DNA from: Takakia lepidozioides | Taxonomy: Eukaryota > Streptophyta > Takakiopsida > Takakiales > Takakiaceae | Length of the DNA: 64,000 nt | Direction of reading: 5' to 3' | Assembly: GCA_030704615.1 (NCBI GenBank) | Contig: CM060731.1 | Coordinates: 9,920,001 to 9,984,000, forward strand | In this document: positions 22,701 through 33,559 of the stretch, one piece after another | Numbering within the stretch: position 1 is the stretch's first letter | How the letters are laid out: the number at the start of each line of letters is the position of its first letter | Made by a program: the position numbers and the translations under genes | The notes under the pieces: model-generated | What the model saw: only the letters and a program-made list of their open reading frames with translations | Databases searched by the model: none | Told to the model about the DNA's origin: nothing

Positions 22701-23281
22701 AACAGTGTGCGCCAACACTGTTTGAGCTGCCAGGATAGTGATGATTCAACCACTACTAATTCAAACCCTATGTGGCCAATTTTCAGATGACAAGTGCAAT
22801 GACATGGCAGCTCACAGTGCGTCAACGCACACTGTTTGAGCTGCCATGCAACTGATGATTGAACCTCCGAGACCGGCCCTGTATTGCCGAATTTCACAGG
22901 GGAAAAACAAAGACAAGGTGTGCTCAAACAGTGTGCGGCAACGCACACTGTTTGAGCTGCCAGAAAGTGTTTCATCTGTCCTCAGAGACATGCCCTATGT
23001 GGCCCATTCTCAAATGAAAAAAGCAATGATAAGGGTAGCTCAAACAGTGTGCGCCAACGCACACTGTTTGAGCTACCAGGATAGTGATGATTCAACCACT
23101 AATTCAAACCCTATGTGGCCAATTTTCAGATGACAAGTGCAATGACATGGCAGCTCAAACAGTGTGCGTTGACGCACACTGTTTGAGCTGCCATGCAACT
23201 GATGATTGAACCTCCGAGACCTGCCCTGTATTGCCGAATTTTACAGGGGAAAAACAAAGACAAGGTGTGCTCAAACAGTGC
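19781..23281. repeat. Palindromic satellite, nested 115/345/1030-bp periods
   Basis: The array is built on a palindrome with 16-base arms (GCTCAAACAGTGTGCG and its complement) around a four-base centre. The centres cycle as TTGA (or TCAA), GCAA, CCAA, for example near 20,081, 20,195, 20,307 and 20,424, so palindromes fall about every 115 bp and the full cycle every 343-348 bp. The three spacers are diverged copies of each other (shared GCCCTATGTGGCC...AAATGA core). About ten 345-bp units are present. The TTGA-type arm extends to 21 bp by TGGCA/TGCCA. Every third unit has TCAA instead of TTGA (20,752, 21,785, 22,816), giving a trimeric higher-order repeat. The left edge (19,781-19,900) is degenerate and the right edge breaks inside a palindrome. 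Open frames reading through it are artefacts. Confidence 0.97.
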
Positions 23282-23339
23282 CCAATTTGGCCGTTTTGGC
23301 TACACTTTTTGAGCTTCTTGTTCGCGGTTGATGCAACCT

Positions 23340-23780
23340 GCAGAGATGCTGTGTGCAGTCTCTGTTCATATCGACATAGAATCTCAACTTGGGTTCACAT
23401 CAGCAATGAAGCACAAAGATGGGTTCCAAAGATTGAACCTTTTTTTGGGCTGCTCCAGAAGACTCCCCAATCGCCGGGGACCCTTTGCGCTTCGGACTGC
23501 TCTCCACGCCTCTCGTGTTCTGAGCATCTCCCCCATCCTCTCTTCCACTATTAGGTTCTTCGTGAGGCCAGCGTCAACATCATCTTGGCGTCTGCCTCTC
23601 CCTCGGATGCAGTGTCCTCCTCATCTGTTCTTTGAACTATGGCAGGCTGCTGGTCTTCCCCGGATTCCTGCTCTTCTATAACCGAACTTGTCTCTTTGCC
23701 CTCTTCTTCCGCCTTCTCCTTTTCGGCCACTCTTTCCATCCTCATTCTATATCTGGCTCTATTCTGTTTCTAGAGCTCGT
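23340..23780 (-). CDS. Hypothetical charged exon
   Basis: Minus-strand frames contain a highly charged region (RMRMERVAEKEKAEEEGKE, then EDTASEGEADAK). After a frame change comes a Ser/Lys-rich piece (ESSPKRKGSPAIGE). The composition looks coding rather than random, but the frame breaks and no domain is recognisable. It could be the N-terminal exon of a lost gene between the satellite and the MULE-like gene. Confidence 0.3.
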
Positions 23781-24751
23781 GAAGTACAATGATTTCCTCT
23801 CTTCCTCCTCCGCTGGAAACAAGGGCCCCCACGATGCCTCTAGAGCTCTCCAGTTTGACGTTTGCAACAAGGGTTCCTATTGCATGTAACCAAAATCAAA
23901 ATAGGACATTGTCAACCGTATTTGGATGCGGTGTTGTTATTGTGTGCGAACGGAATTCATCCATTTCGGCGTCTTTGTATTATTCAAGAAATAAAGTGCC
24001 AGAAAATATGTGCATACGTTGCATGTACTTGTGATATATGTCAGATGTACTTCGCCGCCTGCCAATATATGGCGGCCTTCTGGAATGGTTTCAAATTCGG
24101 AAGTGCCGCACAAATCTAATGCTAGTTCAATTTGGAGCAGTTCTTGCAGATTCCCCATAAATGTTGTGCTTCACATATGCATCCACGTGTTTCGTACTGC
24201 CTGCCCTGTGCTTTGCCGTCATCGTCGCCATGGGGTCATTCGGTATAAAAGGTTGTGTCGGAAATGATCTTGTGTTGCACACATCCGTGCGAGGTGACCT
24301 CTGGAGTGTCAGTGTTTGTGCTGTGCTCTTCTGGCACGGCACGACCTCATTACATTCGGGGTCTTCCTGTTTACTGCTCTCCAGGGTTTTTGCCGTCTTT
24401 CCATAAATGGGTTCATGTCATGTTCAGGGTTTGTTTTTCATCCAAAAACAACACGGCTTCTTGTGGCCTTCTTTATTTGAAAACAGTTTTTCTAGTTGGT
24501 GTCTCTCAGCGTGGTTATCTCCGAAGTTCAGTGCATGTCATTCTTGCAATCCTTCTGATGCATCGACCGCAGCCTTTGGGTTACTGCTACCCTTGTTGAC
24601 CTCAATTTTTTTGTGGTGGATCCCCTTTCCAGAATTGCGGGCTATCAAATCGGGGATTCCGTTGTGAATCGAAAGTTTTTGTCAGCGTAGGAAAACATGT
24701 CCAAGGACAGAGATGACTAGCATGATTTCATTCCAATGCAGGTAGTCTTCC

Positions 24752-26711
24752 ATGAACTGCCTTGCGGACGACGATGGTTTTGCAGTTGTTCATGAGGATG
24801 AGCTGGTTACAGTGTTCCCACTGGAATTGGGTTCTCTGCTTGTTCAAAAGGAGGTGTATGACGAGGATGGGAATTTGGATTCTGGACATTTGGAGAAACC
24901 ATTGGTTGGCGAGTGTGGAAGGAAGTGGAGAGTCCTTCCAGGCACATACCGTGTCCTTGGAAAAGAGAGAAGACAATCAGCAGGATCAGTCATTACCCCT
25001 GGAACTGCAGCATCGGTCGTGCAGCAGAAGGGCACAGTTCATGTGAAAAAGAGTGGTGAGCACATCCCTACATTCGTGACTCTTTCAGACTCATACTCGA
25101 GGATGTTTCTGAGATTCCTCCGCCAGTGCAGACTCCATTCTTGGATGATGACGAATTGCAAGAGATAACAAGTGTCATTCCAAAATTGAAAGCCCTCGCA
25201 GGGGTGCCTGGTGCAAGAGCGAGCTTCGTTTTGTTGATTGGGAGTCCCTTCGTGTGCAGCGGTTCAATACGTGCCAGCAGAGTTTGATGGGGACATCTTG
25301 TTTGAGCTCAACCCTCCCACGTCTTCCAATGGACTGGCTGGGCTTCTGCAGGGCATGGACAAGAAACATGACGGACACCCTTGGTGCAGGACAAAAACGT
25401 CAAACATCCCAACGACATTGATTGAAATTTCGAAGGTCGGTTTGCGTTGGGCATTGCAAGTGCCTGAATATAACTTGCCCTCGCCTGAGAAACCGCTCAA
25501 CCAACGAGAGTGAGTGGGAAGGTGTGCCATTGAATCCTTCACCCCTGACTTGCCCCTCCCAGACCAATACTTTTGTGTGCAGGTTCTGCAAACTTTCCCC
25601 GTCCTGTGTTTCTGTGTGCCACGCTCGTATGTACCAGGTGGCACACCGGTGCAAAACAATGACTCGTGCCTGCATTCATATAGGTGCACACGAGCATCCT
25701 GTGTCCAAAGGAAGTTGCAGGGATAGCGTGGACATCGCTAGAAATCTGCTGAAGCAGGAGTTCCACAATGCCCCTTCTACAACACCTTCTGCTATAGCGC
25801 TTGCAACTAGCAAGGCTTTCCTGGAAAAACACATATTGGGTGAAGGGGATTCGACACAGGCCAATGCTGGATGCAGATTCGCTTGATGCAGTGATGGACC
25901 ATTTCTCCGTGTTGAGCTCTCCCAATATTCGAAACCAGGTGAATGCACTCAGAGTCGGCACAGAGGCAATGCTGGATTCATGGACAACATTATGGACCTC
26001 AAACGGAGAAGTCGCTATGAATTCATTCAAAACAGTATCTTCCCTGGCCAGGGCTCATCCAAGGTTTATTTGTTCAAGATGTCCGCAGTGGGCGAAGGCA
26101 GTGGTGTTAGCATTGTCCGCCGAATGCAACCTGGAGGAGATTTGGCTAAATGTTGGTTGACGTTTGATCACTGCAAACGGGTGAAGGGTTGGACAACCAT
26201 GGCGTGCCATGTGTATGATCCAGCGTACCAACGTGTGCTCTCAATAGCAATTTGTGATATGCAGTCGGAGGACACTGAATCCCAGATGCTCATGTGGAAT
26301 TCGCTCCTGGCCGTCATGCAGCGCAACGGAATACAGAAGACAAATTTTGCGGGCTTCATGGCTGATAGTGCACAGGCAAATTTCAATGCAGTGCGGCGCG
26401 TGTTTGGTTCGGGGGATCCTAAGGTCCCAATGGAAAATAGGGAGCGCACATGCCTCTTCCATTGGAGTCAATCTCTGGCACGTCATATAAAGCGCTGCAT
26501 TTGCCCTGACCTTCAGTTGGAGCACAGAAGGCTCTGTCTCAAGTACAAAAATGCCAAATCAATGGGAGAAGCTGAGAGCACTTACCAAGCAATCCGGGCT
26601 TGGTGGTTCTCCTCTGGTGCTGCTACTGGTATCCACCTGAAGGAGTTGGAGGACTGGTTGGTTTTCTGGCACTTCAGATACAGACAGTGGGGAGCTTTCA
26701 TGATGCGCTGA
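24752..26711 (+). pseudogene. Mutator-like (MULE) transposase remnant
   Basis: Several plus-strand frames join into one broken gene. An N-terminal region of unknown type (24,752-25,400) leads to a zinc-finger-like module near 25,570-25,740 (CRFCKLSPSCVSVCHARMYQ, then HIGAHEHP), similar in layout to FLYWCH/WRKY-GCM1 fingers of MULEs. Then comes the catalytic region at 25,980-26,711: GWTTMACHVYDP, NFAGFMADSAQANFNAV and CLFHWSQSL, which fit the DDE core of plant MULEs. The frame ends after FWHFRYRQWGAF with a stop at 26,709. A SWIM finger, expected downstream, is absent; a protein of that kind is at 2.4-3.9 kb. At least three frame changes lie between 25,080 and 25,980, so the copy is not functional unless unseen introns explain them. 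Confidence 0.75.
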
Positions 26712-26824
26712 TTTCAAAAAATTCCAAAAATGACTCAAAATCCTCCCCTAAGTTGTACTCAGGGTATTGCTGCTTATGCATTCGCTCTCCATGATCAGAT
26801 TTCCATGGAGTAGTGTCCGGAACT

Positions 26825-28030
26825 TCAGATTGTTTTAGCAACATCTTCAAAAGGGGGGGGGGTGCAATTTGAAATCACCCCCATGGCTTCACACAGCTCG
26901 TCCAAATCAAACGTGGGCTGAGGCACAGTCGCCGAATCTTTGTGATCTCCGGACGACTCTCCCCTTTCCATATTATTCTTTTCGTTAGTTGCTGTCTCTT
27001 CCCTCTCCTCCGCTGCACGTTTTTCCAACTCACTCAGTCCCATTGTCTCTTCTGCTTCCCTTTCTAGCATAGATCTTGTAAATACATGCATGAGAAGAGA
27101 AGTTCACGGCTACCTGTCCGAAGGAGCACTAAGCTGCGAGTCCCACCCGGACACACAGTGGGACGTGATGAAGCGGTGTTTGTGCAGCAGGTACACTCCT
27201 TCTCCCAAGAATGCCCACAGTTCCTCTTCACCCTTGAGCCAAAAAGCCACGCGCACGATGCTGCGTACCATTTTTTCCTTCACCAACAGTGTGTGGGCAG
27301 GATATGTCTGAGCTTCTTCGGCCTTGTAGAGACCTACTGTTTCACGCCGAAAACACACCCCCCGAAAGATCAACACATCACTGGGACAAAAAAGAAATTT
27401 AGAGTCAGGGATAGCCGTGATGAGCTCTTCCCAAGTGGGATCCTGGGTAGGGGCGGGCAGAACTTGAGGCCTTAAATTAGCAAGCAGGATAGATGTTCCT
27501 CCTTTAACCAGTTCCCACAATCGTAGAGGGCTCGGCTTGTCAGGAGGCAGGAAGCTCTCAAGCTCCACACACAATTCTCGACTCACAGAGAATTGTGGAA
27601 TGCCCAAGACAGCCCAACTAAGCCTCTCACCACTCTCCAACTGCTCTTTGGCACTAGCAAGGGGGATTTGTAGAGTGACTTTTCCTGGAATGAAGTTTGA
27701 GGAGAAGGCGTGCAGCATAGGCTCCCTGAAGAGATTCGCGAATGCGCCGGCTCTGCTCCCTTTGCTCCCCTTTGGTGCGTATGGGTTTACAAGCTTCATT
27801 GCGCGCAGTTTCCTCAAAGGTTTTGGCCCAGAACTCCGAGGGCGTGTCCAGCGGGAGCTCAAGCCGCGGATCGGTTCTCCCTCCGGGTAATCAACAAAAA
27901 TCAACTGCTCAGGCAACAGGTTGCGCGTAAGCTCACAGATGTAGCGAGATTCCAACGCCAGAGTCTGCTTCAAGCGCGGGACCTCGAATTGATCAAGTTC
28001 AAACCAACCACGCTCAAAACTGGAAGCCAT
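26825..28030 (-). CDS. Intact unknown protein, 306 codons
   Basis: From ATG 28,030 the frame is open for 306 codons to a stop at 27,110. The product is soluble in appearance, with no membrane segment; it starts MASSFERGWFELDQFEVPRL and includes ELTRNLLPEQLIFVDYPEGE. I recognise no family. After the stop, another open frame (27,090-26,825) encodes a charged tail (SMLEREAEETMGLSELEKR ... FDLDELCEAMG). A GT at 27,113 and an AG at 27,075 would join the two in frame, but the intron would be only 39 nt, unusually short for a plant. Codon use and the lack of stops set it apart from the decayed transposon frames around it. It could be a host gene or element cargo. Confidence 0.5.
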
Positions 28031-28039
28031 AGTGCTTGC

Positions 28040-29720
28040 TTGCTAAACTCTCAAAACATAGAAAAACTCGAGTAGACAAACTTCCTCTCTCTCTCTCTGT
28101 GCGTGCAAGACACAAGCCGCCATTTTGCCACTCCCTCATCCTTCAATCATGCAGGATCCCCCGTACACAATCTACTGTTCTCAAGTGTTTCGTACGAACT
28201 AAATTCTCTGTCAACGATTTTTGTTACCCCGCATCTCCACCATGATTCCGGCGCTATGGGTTTGTTCTCATTCCTCTACCGGACTTAACCTTATCTAGGG
28301 AATGTAGTCGATAGATGGGCCTGGCAGAGAAGACGAAATCTTACTGAGAGGACACCACAGACTCAAACCTCCAAAACACTTTCATCCAACCACTCAAGCA
28401 CTCCATTACACCCAACGTACGCTCGCGTAAGACCCAAAAAGCCACCACCCTCACTGCCACGACGGTGAGGTTTAAATAGTATTAGGTCATAATCTAATCC
28501 TAGTGCAGCGTGGCACTTACATATAGGTGCACCAGATGCCCTTCCAGCACAGCCATAGAAAGAAGCCAGATCACCCAGTCCCATCCTAATCTAATCCTAA
28601 ACTAGCTGTTAGAATAAGACAGCCCCTAATAAAGCCATCAGCTGTTGCTAGCTCATCCTCATGCGCAAGGTGTAAGTTCATCCAGACTTCATCCTGGCTC
28701 CGTCCATCCCTTAAATCATCCGGAGCGCATCCCTCCTCCATTCATCCATGTCGAAAAGTAAGGTGAGAAGGAATCCCAGCTCCACACCCTACATTCATAC
28801 ATATGCTTTAAAAGTGGCATCTGTGATTTTACAAAAAACAACATCAGCAGCAATCCTAGGTTCAATGGATGGGGCAAAGTCCCCTTTCCCCCAAAAAAAA
28901 TAATATAAAAATCAAATAAAAATCTCCCGTTTAGGTTTACCGTCTGTTCAGGCCTTACGGCAGCCTTGGGGCCTATAAGTAAGGATTTTTTCGTTTTTTC
29001 CCTTCAATAATTCAATAAACCTTAAATGGGCTTCCTCCCCTTTCCTCTTTTATTAATAATAATAATAAAAGAAAATCCTGGGATGTGCCAAGATTGATCA
29101 GTTTGAGCATGCATAGTTTTCAGCTTACTATGCATAATATTTGTTTTGCTGTAAACCTCCATAAATACTAATACAAATGTCTCAAGATTCCGTTCCTTCT
29201 CTAGATATGGAATATGCTATTTTGCTTTGAGGTTGTCCTCCATATTTGTCAAAACATTAACCCTCCATATGTAATAGTTGGTATTTCTTCACTCTCTACA
29301 ACTAACTAATATAGATGGCTCCATATGTTTTTTTTCCCCCTAATCTTCACAAACATTACGAGGTAATTATTATCTATTACGCGTAACAAAATTTTCTACT
29401 CCCTCCTTCACCAAATAACCGATGTTATTTCATCCATCCAATTAATCTTCATTAATTCTATCCAATAAACAAGGATAGGTACTCCTCTGTATGTGCACTT
29501 TGAGGGTTTGAATGCCTACAATGACTTTGAGATTGTAGAATTTTACTATTATTTTCTATTACAGAAAAGGGAGTGGAAATTGCTTCTAGCATCAACAAAT
29601 GGCCTCCAATGGTTAGGGCACCACACTCTCTTAGTGGTAAAGGACCATATGCTGGATGTGGTGTTTCTAAATCCGACGAAAAATCGCCATATTTCGGCTA
29701 TTTCGACTTGAGAAATGGGT
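28040..29720. other. Intergenic, no gene recognised
   Basis: Upstream flank of the unknown gene, becoming AT-rich after 28,800. One weak minus-strand frame (28,584-28,363) has no supporting features. An ordered, moderately GC-rich block at about 28,270-28,790 could be a decayed repeat, but no terminal repeats were found. Confidence 0.5.
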
Positions 29721-29721
29721 T

Positions 29722-29786
29722 CATGGCACGGTGACTGTGAAAGAGGTTATTTTCTCCTCTCACTATTAAGGGGCCTGATTTGTGAG
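29722..29786 (+). repeat. SINE body fragment, inverted relative to 32.3 kb
   Basis: The block CATGGC..GGT..CGTGAAAGAGG-type, then TCTCTCACTA..AAGGGGCCT.ATTTGTGAG, is shared in inverted orientation with 32,305-32,244. A sequence resembling a tRNA A box (TTAGTGGTAAAGG) lies about 90 bp upstream, so this may be a diverged copy of the same SINE. Confidence 0.5.
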
Positions 29787-32240
29787 CTGTCCGCGCTCCG
29801 GGCCATGTCACGTTTCCCTTTTTTGAAAAAGAAAAAGAAAAAAAGAACACTGGTCGCCCATCATTATGCTCATATCCATAAAATGGAGATACTTAGGTCA
29901 CCCATATGGGTACTTCGGGCTTTCCAAGTATTTGGAAGATGTTTGGGTAATCCCATTGCCCCAGTTATGGTAGTTTGAAGGTTCACCTTCCAAGCGGAAG
30001 GCAATGGTCATGAGGGGATGTGATATCATATTTTACGTCTGCTTGGGTACCAGTCTTCCTCCTTGTCAATGCTTCTTCTGCAAGATACAGTTGCAGACTA
30101 ACTTAGGAAGTTGATCTAGAGCTTGTGAGTTGTTGACTCAGATGTAGAGAGACATTAACTAAGAGAATGCTTAATATTTTTCTTAGAGCAATTCAATGGC
30201 TTTGGTTAGCAACTTTCTATCATTCTAAAAAATTGCTTGCAAAAACAAGCTCAAAATACATGGTACATCTAGACAACTAGCCGTGATTATTTTCTTCATT
30301 TTTTTTGTTGAAAAGGAGTGGATCCTAGATTATATTGCACTATGTAGGTGGAAAAAATAACCACCCGGGTCATTATAGTCATTAGTCTTAGCTCATGTTG
30401 TGCATAATTGGAACTTAAGCTCATTACCTTTTTTTTACCCTTAAATTTCATTTATTCTCTCTATGTGTTCTATGTGTCTTAATATTATATCCATAAATGT
30501 TATTCTTAAAACCCTAAAAATCTCTGCTCTAATAAGGGAAGACCTTATATAGGTGATGTGCTCTCCTCAATTAATACCTACCTAAGTTTATGAAGATGAT
30601 ATTTTCATCATTTAATACACACTTACATTAGAAGGCTCCGACATATATTTAGATTTCATCCATCTATTTTCATCCATCTATTCAGTACCTCATATAGTTC
30701 TATTCATTTCTATTAAGTTGAGTTCCATCTAGTTCCATTATCATTATATTCAGTTCCGTCACGGTTTTTGTTTTTGTTTTTTTTTCTTAAAGATAACAGG
30801 GGACAGTGGTTTTAGTTCATTTCAGCTTTATCCTTTGCATTCCAAATATTTTTTTTTGTTTTTTTAAGCAAACGGGGACTGTAGCCCTTCAAATTTATTT
30901 ATTTATTTATTTATTTTCCAATCAATGGGGAAAGCACAAATATACGTGAGTAATTTCTAACTTTGCGTTTATTTCTCAGATGTTATATTTTGTTTTTTCA
31001 ACAATTTTATTTTACATTGTTATTCTAGATTCCTACATACTTGGATATAGAGCACCCATGTAATAATTGTTGGTATTTTGGTTGTTTGCTTCCATTGCTT
31101 ATTTCTTGCATTATGCTCCAAGTGTTTCAACGTTACGTTGTGAGTGAATGGTTCATTTTGTACTTGAATCTTTGAAAATGCCATATGACAAGATTTTCAG
31201 ATTTATTTTTTCATGCAAGCTTTGTTTATATAAAAACAATGTCTCATTTCATGCCCACCCTCCTTCCAGAAATGGCTCAAGCAAACGCCTGTAGAGCCTT
31301 TTGGTGCATAACATTCAACGACTCTAACAAAAATGAATGGATAATGAATGCACCCTTTAGCTTGAATAGCAAGTGGAACATATCTGTTTGTTACATTGTT
31401 TGTACAGTGGACAATTTTGTTACTGGCTGATAGGTAATGACACGAATAATCTATTTGAGAATGTGAAGTCACTAGACTTTGACAAAAGACCGGAAGACCT
31501 GGTAAAATATGTATACATATTTTTCTTTTCTAGCAATTTGGTCGCTAAATTGGACACCATCATTTACAAATCGTCTTTGAGAGAGTGCGAAGTCGCAGCA
31601 AAATATTTTTGGCTCGAGAGACTTTGCATCATGTTGAAATCAACGGAGAAAATGTGGTCAAAGGACCTTGCACCATGTCAAGGTGTGTCATTGGTGTGTT
31701 GTGCTGAGTCATGCTCCATAGTCTTACCTTCCTCTTATGTTTTGCCAAAGCAAGAGAACCCATTGTCCGGTCTTTCTGACCTTCTGAAACTGACCAAATG
31801 AGTTGGGGCACTATGCCAGGCTTGTTTTCAATGAAAAGTTATGATGTGATAATGTGACATGGTGTTCTCACATATTATTTAAAAAATCAATAATTTACCG
31901 GAGGTACCGAGGAGGGAGAGAAACCGGAACTAAGAACCCAAGGAAGGCAACAAGGCAGAACTAAGGGGCTGCCAAGAACCTAAGGCTGGAAACACCTCAG
32001 CCAGCAGACTATAACAGCCACTAAGCCGAACACAGCAGCCTGAAGAGCGACGGTAAGATCAACAACAGGTGCCAAGCACTAGGGAACTGTGCTTGGAGGC
32101 TGTCCCTTTATATTATGGTCTAATATAAATGGACGAGTAACAAACATATTCCCTCATTGCCATTATTACCAATAAACACAAACTAGGAGAGAGCCAGGCT
32201 ACCCATAGTGGACATGCCGCTTCTGCCCAACCCAGTCGTG
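29787..32240. other. AT-rich intergenic DNA, no gene recognised
   Basis: Homopolymer A/T runs, an ATTT microsatellite near 30,895 and no credible exon. A 142-codon plus-strand frame at 31,373-31,801 has no recognisable motif and unremarkable composition, and is not called a gene. Confidence 0.55.
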
Positions 32241-32243
32241 ACC

Positions 32244-32410
32244 TCTCACAAATGAGGCCCCTTAGTGAGAGAACAAAATAACCTCTTTCACGTAACCTCG
32301 CCATGAGGCGCAAGCACAAGGCTAACGAGAAACAGCACCCAAAGAAGCGGGGAGAAGAACCCAGAGTCACTTGCTGGCACTCAGCGCACTACCCAACTGA
32401 GCATTTTGGT
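32244..32410 (-). mobile_element. tRNA-derived SINE
   Basis: On the minus strand, GCTCAGTTGGGTAGTGCGC (32,402-32,384) matches a tRNA A box. About 20-30 bases on, CTGGGTTCTTCTCCC (32,364-32,350) resembles a B box with one mismatch. The spacing fits a tRNA gene, but the rest is not tRNA-like, so this is read as an RNA polymerase III-driven SINE head. The body continues into the block shared with 29,722-29,786. Confidence 0.6.
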
Positions 32411-32419
32411 TTTTACAAC

Positions 32420-33555
32420 TTGGCAATGACGATTACAGTAGTATGAAAAACATTGTATTGTATGCTGTAAATACATCAATCTAAGGGGAGAGCTGAGAAA
32501 ATGATGTAGTTGCAGACTTGTAAGTAAGGGTGGAGGTGGCATTAGGCGACTAGCCGCTTGTTCCTTGGAGTGTTAGAACTTAGAACGTTAGAACTGTAAT
32601 GTTATCCTTTTTGTTACTCCCAATGCTAACACTTATCCAGGTTTGACTGTCATAGATATCAATGCCTTCTGCTGAAGTCCATCTACCATATCTCTCCACA
32701 GAAAGCACTAGAAAGTGCTCTGCACTTGAAGTTCAAGACAACCAATCCTGCTTCAGCCCATCGTATCACTTGAGGCATGCCGCTTTGGGAAGGCTGCATT
32801 CCACGGATAAATGAGCGAGCCTGCCTCTGCAAAGGCTGCTCAGTGCTCGCCGCAGCTCCATCATTGTATGCAGCGCACACTCGCCTCATCATCCTCTCTG
32901 CCACTCTCCTGCCACACTCCATCACCGCACTGAGCGCAGCCTTGTGCAAGCAAGCGGGAGAGAGAGCGACTGTCCAACTGCACGTGTGGTGGGCCGCCGC
33001 ACGTCGTAACGTGGATGCACCTACGCTCTCATCCATCCCTCACACCCTCCCGAGCGCCTCTTTTTCATCTCGCTACCAGGCGTACATACGATCGTGTAGC
33101 GTATTTGTGGTGCACAGTATAAAGGGGGCACATGGTGTGCTCAGTGGACTCATGTCTTTTGTGCAGAGTTGCTCTTAATGTCTTTGGAGTACATACAAAA
33201 GGTAGTATTTGGATTTATCTATTAATCTATTGTTTTTCTTTTTATTATGCCAGAACATGATGTTGGACCTTTGTGCATGGGACGAGGTTACTTTCGTGGG
33301 CCTTATTGGTTGGTTGTGACCACACACATGCACCGTCATGGGGTCGATTTCGGTCAGTCACACTTCGTGCCGATTACGGAACTTCCAGAGACCCGGTCTC
33401 CGGCACGTTGTATTCTCGCTTTGAGGCAGCCCGACGTAGGGGCTTAATAACCCAGGTGAGCTTGGGTTCGATCCTTTGACCCGTCCATTTGTGCCCTCCA
33501 AGGCTCGGTAAATTCGCTGGACGGTAAACACACCTATAACGATTTCACTCGTATA
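32420..33555. other. Intergenic, no confident gene
   Basis: A locally GC-rich patch at 32,690-33,180 is open on both strands for about 120 codons, but neither frame has a recognisable motif. At 33,460-33,480, GGTTCGATCC is a perfect tRNA B box without a matching A box. Confidence 0.45.
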
Positions 33556-33559
33556 TGTG

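Noticed and set aside
19850-23133. Many 70-90 codon open frames with the recurring peptide QTVCANAHCLSCQ
   Set aside because: They are reading frames through the satellite on both strands, differ only by repeat indels, and have no start context or domain.
19781-23281. Regular short repeats resembling a CRISPR array
   Set aside because: The spacers are homologous to each other and the repeats are long palindromes nested in larger tandem periods, so this is a satellite. The genome is eukaryotic and no Cas gene is near.
31373-31801. 142-codon plus-strand frame in AT-rich DNA
   Set aside because: No recognisable motif, no homologous context and no splice signals that extend it.
32683-33178. GC-rich open frames on both strands
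   Set aside because: About 120 codons each, overlapping in antisense, with no motif or splice evidence; openness is explained by GC content.
33440-33490. Possible tRNA gene from a perfect GGTTCGATCC box
   Set aside because: No A box, acceptor stem or anticodon arm could be paired around it.
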